The position numbers and the translations under genes were made by a program. Shown piece after piece: positions 11,154-22,400 of a stretch of 64,000 nt of DNA. The notes beneath the pieces are model-generated. The model saw only the letters and a list, made by a program, of their open reading frames with translations, ran no database searches and was not told where the DNA came from. The stretch comes from Thozetella sp. PMI_491 (lineage: Eukaryota; Ascomycota; Sordariomycetes; Chaetosphaeriales; Chaetosphaeriaceae): assembly GCA_021432635.1 (NCBI GenBank), contig MU270021.1, forward strand, positions 938,594-1,002,593. The letters run 5' to 3'. Position 1 is the first letter of the stretch, and each line of letters starts with the position of its first letter.

Positions 11154-13709
11154 CTACGATGCCTGCGAGACTGTGGACTCGAGCGCCAGAACCTGCGTCT
11201 CAAGTTAGCGGATGAGGCATATCTCCCGGAATCTCGAGAGCACACTTACGATGGCGGTTCGGCTGGGGATATACACGTGCGTCCAGTTCTTTCGGCCATT
11301 CCACTCCATAGGCGTCGTGAAGAAGCGTGTCGATTCGTCTAAGCGGTTGAAGCCGCCGTGCTCCTTGGCGTCTGTGTTCAGGACGAGCCGGTAAGCCCCC
11401 GCGACCTCAACGCCGACCCTGTAGTCGGTGAAGCTCTGGTTCGGGTGGAAGTTGAAGATGAACAGCAGCCCGCCGCGCTCAAACACGATCACCTTGTCGC
11501 CCTCGTGCTTCAGTGAGATATAGGCCTGCGCCGCGTGCAGCCAGCCGTACTTCGCTTCCGTCGTGTTCATACTACGGTCGAAGTTGTTGAGATACTGGTA
11601 CCGCAGGAGGGGGTCTTCGGTCAGGTTGAGCTGGCGGCGGGCGTACCAGAATGAGTTCTGGTTACCCTCCCGCGGGAAATCGAGCCACTCCGGATGCCCG
11701 AACTCGTTGCCCTCGAAATTCAGATAGCCTTCTCCACCGAGGCCATGCGTTAGAAGCCGAATCATCTTGTGCAGTGCCATGCCGCGGTCGATGACAGGCG
11801 TAACAGGCGACAAGACGGACATGTTGGTGTACAGCTCAGCGTCGCAGAGGTGCATCATTAGGGTCTTGTCACCGACAAGACTGAAAAAAAAATTAGCGGG
11901 CATGTTCGTAGGTTAAGTTTGGCTTGAATCGGATGGCACTCACGCTTGATCATGACTCTCGCAGTAGGCGATCGTCTTCTCTCCGTGGCGGCGGTTCGTC
12001 AACGTGTGGCAGATGTTGCCAATGTCCCAGTCCTCATCCTTGAGCTCCTTTAAGATCTTGATCCACATGTCGGGCACAGCCATGGCTAGGCGGTAGTCAA
12101 ATCCAACACCGCCGAGGGAGAGCGGCAAACACAAGGCTGGCATGCCGGACACGTCTTCGGCGACGGTGATCGCCTCGGGGTAGATTTCGTGCAGAAGTTC
12201 GTTGGCGAGCATGAGATACACTACAGCCTCTTCGTCGACCTCAGCGCCGAAATACTCATGGTAACCGCCGGAGAAGCCCCTAATCATGTTAATCGGACAC
12301 CGAGAACGGGATGGCTAGTCAGGGGGAAGTAGAATGATACTCACGTTCCAATGCCGTGATGAAGGTACAGCATGCTCGTCACGCCATCAAACCGAAATCC
12401 ATCAAACTGGTACTCGTCCATCCAGAAGCGAAGATTGCTCAGCAAGAACCGTAATACCTCATGGTGGCCGTAGTTGAACAGCCTGCTGTCCCACAGGTCA
12501 TGCCTGCCTTTTCCACCTTCGTGGAAGTACTGATGGTCGGTTCCGTCGAACTCGTTTATACCATCCAGAACGTTCTTGGAGGCATGGCTGTGCACCACGT
12601 CCAGCAGTACCACCAGACCTAGACTGTGTGCCGTGTCTACTAGCTCCTTTAGGTCCTCGGGGGGGCCGTACCGGCTGCTGGCGGCGAAGAAGTTGTTGAC
12701 CTGGTAGCCGAAGCTAGCGTAGTAGGCGTGCTCCATGATAGCCATGAGCTGGATAACATTGTAGCCCAAATCCTTGATGCGCGGGAGCATGTCGCGTGTG
12801 AACTCCTTGTAGGTGGTGACCCGCAGCTCAGGCGATGAAATTCCCACGTGAGCTTCGTAGACGCGCAAGCTTAGCGGTCGCTTTGGCCGCGAGTGCTTGA
12901 AGGTGTACTTCTCGGCCACGGGGGGGTTCCAGAACCGTGCTTCGTAAGCCGGGGAGACGGTCAAGTCTTGGGTTACGTATTTGATCCATGCGGGGACTCG
13001 GTCGACCCATTCGCCAGTAGGGAGCTCGAGGGAGATCTACCCTGAGTGTTAGTTCGGCCGAGGCGTAAGAGGTGGTAGCTAGGAGACGTCGGCACCTTGA
13101 TCTTGGAGTTGTGCGGAATAGCTGGCGCGCCATCAACGGGAGGTACGGTGATCTCGAAAATACCGAACGAGTTCTTTTTCATTGGGTGAGACTTGCGATC
13201 CCAGTTATCTAGAGCTGTCAGGAAGAGACCACGCGGGGCGGAGGGAGTTAACGCTGCGCTGCTCAAGCTGGAACATACTGAACTCGCCAACCAGCGACGC
13301 CTGGTAGGCATTGGGAGCCCACTCCCTATAGACAACGCTATTATCGGCCTTGACATGCAGGCCATAGTCATCGGCTCCCTTGGGTATGCGACGTTAGGGC
13401 ACGCGCGCTTCGAGGTTTCGGTCTTGACAACACATACCTTCGAGAACTTATTTAGGCCCCCTTCCACCTCGTTGATCCTGTTGATCCATTCTTGCGCCTT
13501 CGCGTACCGCCGTTTCAAGGCATCCTGGAACGGGGAGAGCCAGGGGTCGAGCTTGATGACGCCTATCCCGCGATGTTGTGAGACTCATCATCTAGAAGCA
13601 AGGAGGCGCGGGGCAGTGCCATACCGGTTCCATCCTTGGGGATATCCTCACTGGCGATCTCCCCTCCCCCTGCCAGCGTCTTGGACGAGTTCTCAGCCAC
13701 AGGATCCAT
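11154..13709 (-). CDS. GLC3: 1,4-alpha-glucan (glycogen) branching enzyme
   Basis: Cytosolic GH13 enzyme that makes alpha-1,6 branches in glycogen. I resolve eight exons (minus strand, start to stop): 13709-13625, 13562-13438, 13378-13279, 13208-13096, 13036-12345, 12279-11944, 11880-11250 and 11192-11154, giving 706 residues, the usual length. The first exon encodes [10 protein letters not shown]. Junctions rebuild [72 protein letters not shown] and SRTAI|VLALE. Core GH13 motifs are present: [12 protein letters not shown] (region I), [10 protein letters not shown] (II, nucleophile Asp), AEDVSG (III, acid Glu) and CESHDQA (IV). The intron after HNSKIK has a weak donor (GTGCCG). Confidence 0.96.
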
Positions 13710-14803
13710 GTCACAATTTTTTGGGCCTCACAGCCTGCGAGGGAGAAGGTAGGGTCGAGCCGAGAGCTGGGCTTTGGCAGATGGGATTGGGCAAGTTGCG
13801 ACCAGGCTCGCGCAGGCTTTACTGGTCTGGTGGAACTCGAGCCTAAGTGCGACGTCGCTTGCAGCCGGGGAGCTCGGAGCTTAGGTTCTTCAACAAAGGT
13901 AGAGATGGGACAGAGAGATGAGAGGACAAGTGCCGGCGTCTGAACTTGAGGTCTCGGAGGCAATTGAGATCACCTAGTAAAGAAGAGGGGCGTTGCGAGG
14001 TAATCTTTTCGTCACCACAACTTCCTCCCTGCAGAGAGCTTGGGAGCTTTCATATGCTAAATGATGTAATGTGCTAGCGCCAAATCCCAACAGCGAGAAT
14101 TCCCCCCCTCGCCCCTGTAGCTTGCCAAGCTCGACGGCGGCCCGTGGACCTCATTGGCCTGCTATCTCTATTGATTGCAGGGGTTTGCCACCGCTATCTC
14201 TCTCGCTGTTTGTTGAGGGATTGTGATGGAAGATACCGGAGGCGGGATGGGCGGTTGCATGGGATTTTTTTTTTTTTTTCTCTCTTTTCTTTTACGAGAA
14301 ATCCGTCCAATAGCTAGCAGCTATCGGTTGAACACGGAGCTGCTGGCTAGTCTCAGACTAGGAATAAATCTTTTGAGAAATGCGATTCCGTTCCGATAGG
14401 GTCAAGGCAGGAGCCCGGCGATCCCGTACCGTGACTATAGCGGGAACAGCCTTGTTCTCTTTTTTTTATCGACTGCCTCTCCTTAGTGTCCAAGGCCCCC
14501 TCCCCCTCCAAATTGCCTGCGGGGATGTTCGCTGTGCGCCCATTAAGCCAAAGGAGCTTAGGCGGTAATCCCCCGCATTCGCCGGCCACTCACCTGCGCT
14601 CACCGCGGCACCACCGAGTCACATCATCCAAGCGCCGCTCCGATCATCGCAACACCGCCATCTTTCCTCCTTCGGTCAGGACGCCTCACCCCTCGGGAAA
14701 TGCCACCGCCCGCATAGATTTCAGCGTAACACGAAGCAGGCGCTGATCCGCCCAACGAGCCCTCCCCGTCTAAGCATGCTCCCCTCTGCACTCGACTGAA
14801 CCA
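13710..14803. other. Divergent promoter region, GLC3 / MCX1
   Basis: About 1.1 kb between start codons with T-rich tracts at 14265-14290 and 14460-14468. No gene recognised. Confidence 0.6.
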
Positions 14804-16687
14804 ATGGCGGTCTTGCTCAGACCGGCAGCCCTCCAGGGCCCCGTCCGCGTGAGGCAGCTCCCTGCCCGCCGGTCTTTCTCCCTCTCCCGACCCCTCGCGG
14901 CCGCGCCCCGGCGTCCCAATAGCTTCTCGTCGGGCTACTCGAGCAGCTACGATCCCTCGACCGAGACGGGCCGCGGCCCAATCTTCAATTCCAGCAGCGT
15001 CGGCGTGCCGCACTTCTACCCTCGTGACCTCAAGAAACGGGTGGATGATTACGTCGTGGGACAGGACCGAGCCAAGAAGACGATATGTTCTGTCATATTC
15101 AACCACTACCAGTCTCTGCGGAGGCGCCAGCACCTCGAGGCCAAGGACCAGCGCCTGCGGGAGAAGCAACAGCGCCAGCGCTATTTGCGGGATAAGGACC
15201 TGCTGGAGAGGTACCGGGATCAGGAGAATCTGCACCCTGTAGAAGGTATACACTAGCCACTTTCACTCCCCAACCCCTATTTGAGCTTCTTGTCGATCCT
15301 ATTTCGCTCCCCCAGATGGGCTGATAAGCACCTAGATGAGTTTCCAGGGCACAACGAGTCGGTTCGTGGCATGCACCAGGCGTTTGAGGAGCCACCGGTG
15401 GACAATTATTACATACCCGAGGATCCCGACATGCCCCAGCATGTAAGTATAGGAAAGAGCAATCTGCTGTTAATAGGCCCGACCGGAGTCGGGAAGACGT
15501 ACATATTAGAGTATGTTTGGCGACGCCCTCTCCTCTCCCCATGTTTTACTACCTTCTGACACGGTCCTAGGACTTTGAGCAAGAAGCTCAACGTTCCCTT
15601 TACCATTAGCGACTGCAACTCGTTCACGCAAGCGGGCTACATTGGCCAAGACGTCGAGGCATGCATCGAGCGGCTGTTGATTGAAGCGAACTACGATATT
15701 AAGGCAGCGGAGCACGGAATCGTGGTGCTGGACGAGTTCGACAAGATTGCTAGGCGCGAAACTGTCAACGGGCGCGATGTTGGCGGAGAAGGCGTGCAGC
15801 AAGCTCTCCTCAAGCTTGTGGAAGGAACAAAGATCACTGTCAACGTCAAGGACAGCCGGCCTGCCCGTTCTCCGTCCTCCATGACGAATAATTACGGCAC
15901 CCCAGGCTCGTCCGGATCGTCGCCCTCGTTTGGGAGGGTCGACCAATACACCATTGACACGACGAACATTCTCTTCGTATTCTGCGGGGCCTTCGTCGGT
16001 CTGGACAAGTCGGTACTGCGTCGTGTGTCTAAGCCGTCCATGGGCTTCGGGTCTGAGATCCGGGGCGGGCGGCACACCTCCATCTCCGGTACCAAGGATG
16101 TCTTGCCCCTGGAGATGTACGCACATCTTCCGCACCAGCCCGCCCAGCTTGGTGACTCCCAGGATGCGTCCCCGGCGCTCAGCACCCTTTTTACGCCGCT
16201 AGACCTCACTACACCGGCGGATCTACAAGCTTTCGGTTTTATCCCCGAGCTGATTGGGCGTCTACACAACATTTGTGCCCTGACGCCGCTTTCGCTCGAC
16301 GAGCTTTTCCGCATCATGACGGAGCCGCGCAATAGCCTTGTGGCGCAGTACACGGCGCTTTTCGAGACCTATCCTAGCAGGCTCTTCTTCACGCGGCGGG
16401 CTCTCTACGCCATTGCCGGGCGTGCGGCCCGCAACGAGACTGGTGCCCGCGGCCTGAAGATGGAGATGGAGCGCGTGCTGGCAGAGCCCATGTTCGACGC
16501 CCCCATGCCGTACGTGCTAATCACGGAGGCGTGCGTGGAGGGCCGCGAGAAGGCGCACTATTGGGGCAAGGATGGACGCCTCGAGATGGAGAGGATCATG
16601 CGAGACGAAGACGACCGCGTAGGTGCATCCGCCGAGGATGTCGGGAACTTTGAACAGTTCCGAGAGGCCGGTCAGAGCGGGGCGTAG
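14804..16687 (+). CDS. MCX1: Mitochondrial ClpX-type AAA+ unfoldase
   Basis: Three exons: 14804-15245, 15336-15510 and 15571-16687, giving 577 residues. Junctions are HPVE|DEFPGHNES and YILE|TLSKKLNVPF. The Arg/Ser-rich N-terminus (MAVLLRPAAL...RRSFSLSR) is a mitochondrial presequence. Walker A is GPTGVGKT (195-202), the pore-loop region reads AGYIGQD (about 227-233, GYVG in bacterial ClpX) and Walker B is VVLDEFD (about 257-263). ClpX blocks ILFVFCGAFVGLDK, FGFIPELIGRLH and the sensor-2 segment ETGARGLK follow. The bacterial zinc-binding domain is absent, as in other fungal Mcx1 proteins. A Ser/Pro-rich insert precedes the ILFVFCG block. It unfolds matrix proteins, with ClpP where present or alone as in yeast haem synthesis. 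Confidence 0.94.
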
Positions 16688-17310
16688 AGATGCGAGTGTA
16701 TGGGTGCCGCAGGCGTATGTGTTCTTGTTGGAACCGGGAGGGTAGGACAGGCACGACACATGACACATTGAATGGGATGGTTATCTGGTGTAGGGAGTTT
16801 GGAGCCTTGGTCATGGGCTGGCTAGAACTTAGCTTACATAGGCATAGTTCAATACATGATGACTTCTAAGGTTGTGTGCGTCCTTGAATTCGGGCATAGT
16901 GCCCCGGAAAATCACACCACTCATTCTATAGAACCCTGATCCTGATTGGTAACAAATCTTGCCATGGTTTGATTCCATAGCACGGTCATGGCCCTAGGAG
17001 CACTTTGTGCTATCGTTGGCGAAGTCGACTGCTACATCGATATCCACTTCAGAGCGACTCAATGGGGCGATTCGGGCTTCATGCCAGCCGAAGTTGGAGG
17101 CAACGACAGGTTCTATTAAGCAAGGAAACGATATCGATTGTCGTCGATGTATCCATACATATTTACAACTCCTTCCACGCCTCATTCTCCCCCGCCTCCG
17201 GATGCTCTGTCCACCCAATAACCCCTCCGGCTCTAAACTTGGGCTTTTATACATGGATTGACCATGAGGTGATCTCTTTAGTGACAAAGGAAAGCAAGGC
17301 AGTGAGCTTT
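16688..17310. other. Convergent 3' region, MCX1 / COX5
   Basis: About 620 bp of UTR and spacer; no supported gene. Confidence 0.6.
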
Positions 17311-18169
17311 TTATGGCCGGCCAGAGGGCGACTGCACCTGTCCCTTGCCCTTGTATCCCTCGGACGAAATACCCGTGATGGGCTCGGAGTTCTCGGCCTA
17401 GATGAGAAAGTGGCGGATTAGCAACGAAACGGGGACAAAAGGAGCAATGGGAGAGAGCCCGGTTGCGCGAGGGTCATACCTTGAGCTTCTCGTTGGCGGC
17501 CTCCTGCCACTCCTTGTTCATGGTGTGAGGTGCCGGGCCGGCGAAGGCACGCATGCTGGCGAAGATGACGAAGCTGGCGACGACGCCGAGGAAGGTGTAG
17601 AAGGCAACCTTCTTACCCTCATCGGGAGGAGGGAGGGAGCGGGGTCCGTGAGGGCCGAAGGCAATCCAGTAGGCTGTGATGAAGAGCATTGGGTGTTAGC
17701 ATGGGATGACCATTACTACGGTCGGGATTGGTTCGGGATTTGACTGGGGGCCACCCATCGCCAAACGCTTCCAGGCAGCTCCGAACAGCTCTCGACGAGC
17801 CAATTGACACGGCAAAGCAAGCTTAATCAATTGGCCGGGGTCCAATGGAGCTGAGAACGGGAGCTGGCGGACGTGTCGATGGCGGGGGATGCACCCGGAG
17901 CCCGCGAAGCGGTAGGGGGCAGACTCACCAGCCTTCTTCTCCTGGACGGTGAGCTCGGCCCAGTTCTCCTTCATGCGGTCGCGCAGGGCCATCCAGAGCT
18001 CGGCCTGCTCCTGCAGGGGCATGCCCTCCCATCGCTTCTCAATGTTGGAGAGCGTCGGGTTCGAGATGGCGTGGGTGGAGGCGGCCCGGGTGGCCATCGA
18101 GGCCGGGCGGGCGGCGGCGCGCACAAGGGCAGCGCTGCGCAGCAGGCTGGCAGTCGAGGTGCGCATCAT
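17311..18169 (-). CDS. COX5: Cytochrome c oxidase subunit 5 (mammalian COX4 family)
   Basis: Nuclear-encoded subunit of respiratory complex IV, in the inner mitochondrial membrane. Three exons: 18169-17929, 17673-17480 and 17397-17311, giving 173 residues. Junctions are VQEKKA|AYWIAFGPHGPR and EKLK|AENSEPITG. The N-terminus (MMRTSTASLLRSAALVRAAA) is a presequence. HAISNPTLSNIEKRWEGMP and the single membrane span (about FYTFLGVVASFVIFASM) are characteristic of the fungal subunit. The first intron is 255 nt, longer than neighbouring introns. Two tandem ATGs start the ORF and the upstream one is used here. Confidence 0.95.
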
Positions 18170-19443
18170 CTTGGGCAAGAGGTGTGAGGAAAGCTTCGCT
18201 GGGTCGGATGGGAGGGTTCGGCCCAATTGAGTCGTCTGTTCCGCAGTGGCAGCGAGGACGAGTGCGCGGGTGATGGCGGTCGGCGGTCGGGTTGGGAGGA
18301 AGAAAGTCGTGTTTGGAGGTCGACCTGAGGTTTTTTCGGCGGGAGTGGTCTTACGATGTGGCCCGGGCGCTCGCCTCATTCCGGGCGATTCATTCCAAGC
18401 TCGGTTAGCATGACTAAGCGGCCCTGCTAGGGGATGGAGGGGGATACAGCCCCATGGTCGCCTCGTCGCGGAGCGTTCCGGCAGCTGTTTTTGTATGGCA
18501 GGAAGCAACGCCAAAGGAGACGGGACCATGAATTTGACTGAATACACAGGATACCATTCCATTACTTATACTATAGAACATGCTCGCGGTTGAGCCTCCC
18601 TCTTGACTCCTGGTCTGCAGCTGAGCTGGATTGAGTCAATTGATCGTCCCAGATCAACCCTAACCCTTCCCTCATCTCCACTCCGCCCAGTTCGTTGGAA
18701 ACTGCTGTTCACTTGGCCTTGTCTGATCCTTGTGGAGGGTTTGACCACATTAACGAAGTCCATGAGGATGAGTTACTGTTCTGTACTGGTTGGCTGCCGC
18801 TAAAACCGTCTTGCGTTGTCTGCTGGGCCGCGATGTGCTGCGATGCGGCCGAGTCTGCCGCTGCTTTCCTGTGAGACTGTTAAAGAGGAAGCTCGAAACT
18901 CCCAGGTGTCCAGGGTTGTCGTACTTTTCCCTGAGCTCCCTAGCCTCCTTCTCCTCCCTCAGGAGAGGCTCCCATATATAAATACCTAGGAAGGCTTGTG
19001 AGTTGTGCTCTGGAAATTCGGCACAGAAGACAGACCTCCGGCGACGCCAGCAACGATGACGGCAACAGGACTAAGTAACCTTTGCATCTTGACTTTACCC
19101 TCCTGGTCGACTGCAGCGCGATGTGCTAAAAACCTTTGGATTTCTGGATGGGTATTCACCTCGTGCGAGCTCTTGGCCACGCGTAAAGGGGTATACTCTG
19201 TGAGAAAGTGCTTGCAGTAGTTAATGGTACGGCGCAGTAGGTACAGAAAACGGGAAGTTTGTTCTCCTGCCCCACCATCCCGAGCTCGGGCCACGGGGAT
19301 TTTCCCGGGCGCGTCTTCTCGCCCCTCCTCCACTTAGACGCGTCGTTTCCAGCACCTAGCAGCCCGCTCCTCGACTACACTCGCCATAGCATGCCGTCAG
19401 AACCAAAATCCATGTTACGATGCGATCATGACAATTAGGCGTC
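18170..19443. other. Divergent promoter region, COX5 / MMS22
   Basis: 1.27 kb between start codons. TATATAAA at 18974-18981 is the only notable core-promoter-like site. A minus-strand open frame at 18986-19333 is discussed under rejected items. Confidence 0.55.
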
Positions 19444-22400
19444 ATGAAGAACTGGAAGGAGCGCGGAGAAGTTCCGGACTCGGACGACGACGAGAGCTCT
19501 GACGATCTCGACCTTGGGAAGTCGCAGGTGCAAGGCCTCGACCATCCACCTATCGGCCTATTGCTCCCCGACGAGCCACTGCAAACTGCCCCCGATGCTC
19601 ACATATGGGACATTCCGAGCTCCCCGACGAGGCAGGAGCGTCATGAAAACGTGTCGAGAGGCCAAGAAGCCTCGGAGAAGCACGCAAGCCCAGATCAGGT
19701 GGCCGTGTCGCCTCCTGGAAAGGGCCGCGGATCCGGGGACGATCTTGTGCGGGCTCTCGTGCCTGAAAGATCTGACAAGGGGGAGGTCGATTCGAAAACT
19801 GCGTCGGAAACGCTTCCAGCAGAAGTGCTCGTCCCGGTCAGCGAGCGGCCACGGTCTATCGACCGAAGTACATCACCGGCGCATGAGGTGGCGGTCCCTC
19901 CAAGTCCACTTAGCAGCCTCAGTAGCGTTCCCTCGAGCGCTCTCTCTTTATTGCGAAGCCGATCTCCGACTCCAGAGTTACCCGTATTCGATGACGCGCC
20001 TCAAGAGGTCAACCATGTCCCACACGGATGGGAACAAGAGGATGAATCACGACAGGCTGCTGTTCGGTTGGAACGGTCATTGCGACCACGGAAGCCCATT
20101 CAGCAGCATCCTTACCTCTTGGAGAGTGCACAATACGCAAATCTGATGAAATCAAGGGGTGTGAAGCCTGTGAGAATACCCCGAGCAGCCGAGCCAGAGA
20201 AACAACACGAAGAAGATTCGCAGGACCAAGACTTCGCTGCCGACGAGAGCCAAGAAGCCAGCGGCGGGGGAAGAAACGGAGCAGACGAAGAGAGCAACCC
20301 CATACTTTGGGGTAGCAGCGTCGATGATCTCGATGAGTTGGCCTTGTCACCGTCACCCAAGACATCCTCACTGCGCCGCCAGGTACGGCTGAGCAGCCAA
20401 CGAAGCAGTGGGGACACCGATGCCACAAGCGTTATCGATGAAGATGAAGACATGCCAACTTTGGACGACATCCTACGAGATCCTACAAATGCAGCCAAGC
20501 TTTCCAAGCGCCAGAAATCTCGCCGCATGGATTCGAGTCGAAAACGGCAAAAAACCACGGCACAGGTGCTGTCCTCGTCACCGACAAGACCATTCATTCG
20601 ACCGCACCGCCTTTCATCGCCTCCTTTGTCACAGCACATAACCGCCGGGCCTTCTTCGGATCTCGGTGCAACACCTCTGCCGGCAATGCGGAACCGACTC
20701 GAGGTCCATATTCCTTCAAAGCCGTCCCCGAGACCAACAGCATCGCCAGCGAGCCCACAGCGAACTGAGATCGTAGATTTCACACACGAGGTTGTTGATA
20801 TTTCCGACGAAGGATCGGACAATGACTCGCACTCAGCCTCGGGAAGCGAAGCCTCAAGCGATGCGGAAACAGTTCGTCACCATGTCCGGAGGCTTCGCGG
20901 AGTGCTGCCCGCTTCCTGGCTTCGGCTTGATCAACACAAAGGAAAAAGCGTGGCACGAGAACCAAGGGAAAGGAGGAGTCCCGAGCAATCGCCAGAACGA
21001 GTTGCTCCACGGCGAGGGGTAGCCATGTTGCGGCAGTCTAGCCCCAAGCCGTCCACCGCGCGCGTCTTTTCTCTGGATGACTTCAGCGATGAGGATGATG
21101 AGGAATCTCCTCGAGGTCTACCACAGGAACCAAGCAGAGAGATCGACAACCCTTCATCCTCGAATATGCCATTGCCCATCTTCGATGACGATCCAGGCGT
21201 GGGAATGGAGGACAACACTATTGATCCAATGACGATTGGAAGCAAAAGAAGTCGCTCCTCAACCGGGAGATCACGGGATCCGAAAAGGCGAAGAACACAA
21301 TTGTCTATGTTCAATGACCAACCTGGTCAGAAAACTCGACAGCCAAGAATTAACCAAGTGCTCGGAAGATCCAAGAGTATGAGCACCCCGGCCAAAGGGA
21401 CAAGCCATAGTTATGGCGCAAAAGCCCCCGTCCAACGGTCGAGTACTACATCTTCCCGGTCCGCGCCGAGGCGCCGGGCAGAAATACCTCCCTTGCTCAG
21501 CATCCTGGATGTGATGGAACCGGAAGCACCAAATTTTGTTAAGATCGCCGCTCGGACGGCGAAGCGAAAGAAAAATCTAGGCAAGTCAAGTCCTTCTCGC
21601 AAGATCATCAGCCTGGCAACTCGAATCGACAATGTCGATGCTCTTTCTGTGCTGCGCGATTGGAAGACAGGCAGGACGCGCCCAAGAGTTTCAGTTCCCC
21701 AGCTAGAGACGACGAAAAAAACAAGCTCGCGTCGGCCGCTGAAGGAGCTGAGCACTAACACTGCGAGCCACCGCTTCGGCTCGTCAGGCTCTACCTCGAC
21801 CAGGGCCTCTGACCCTTCAGTTCATCCCAAGGCTCCACGACAAATGGGCCTTGGGGAATTTACTAGAAGTCGGAGCGACCTTTCTCACCAAGCTTCTCGG
21901 GTTTTGCAGGTCTCGCAGCCGCCAAAGCCCGCACCTCGAAGGATATTGCGACTTCAGCAGCCGCAATTACGGCCAGCACAACTCGAAACAGACGATACCG
22001 AGGGGGTAGGTCGCAGCGTCTTCAAATTCGGGAAGCATGCATTAGATTCATTATATCGAAAGACCCAAAAAGGATCGTCGCTACGAGCACCTTCGATAGT
22101 CAGCTTAGAAAGCTACTTTAACAGCATATCACCGGTGAACAAACCTTCAGATAACGAACGCCAATCTGAACTGCCAAACCCCCCTCGAAGCAACACGAAG
22201 ACGCGGTTCAAGAAACGTTTTGTCCCTAACCCAGTTGACTTGGACGCCCCACAATTCACCCATGCCAACGACCCGCTCCCTGCTCCGGAGGTCACTGAGG
22301 TTGCTGAGGAAGACCTAGCCGTCATCGCACAGGATCCACTGAAGGACAAGCTCAGAGGCCTCGGCCCGTATGGGTCAGTCTACACCCAGCACTTTGAGGT

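Noticed and set aside
18986-19333. 115-codon minus-strand frame (middle part includes HEVNTHPEIQRFLAHRA)
   Set aside because: Composition looks somewhat protein-like, but I recognise no family and it lies in the COX5/MMS22 promoter region. Left unannotated; RNA-seq would decide.
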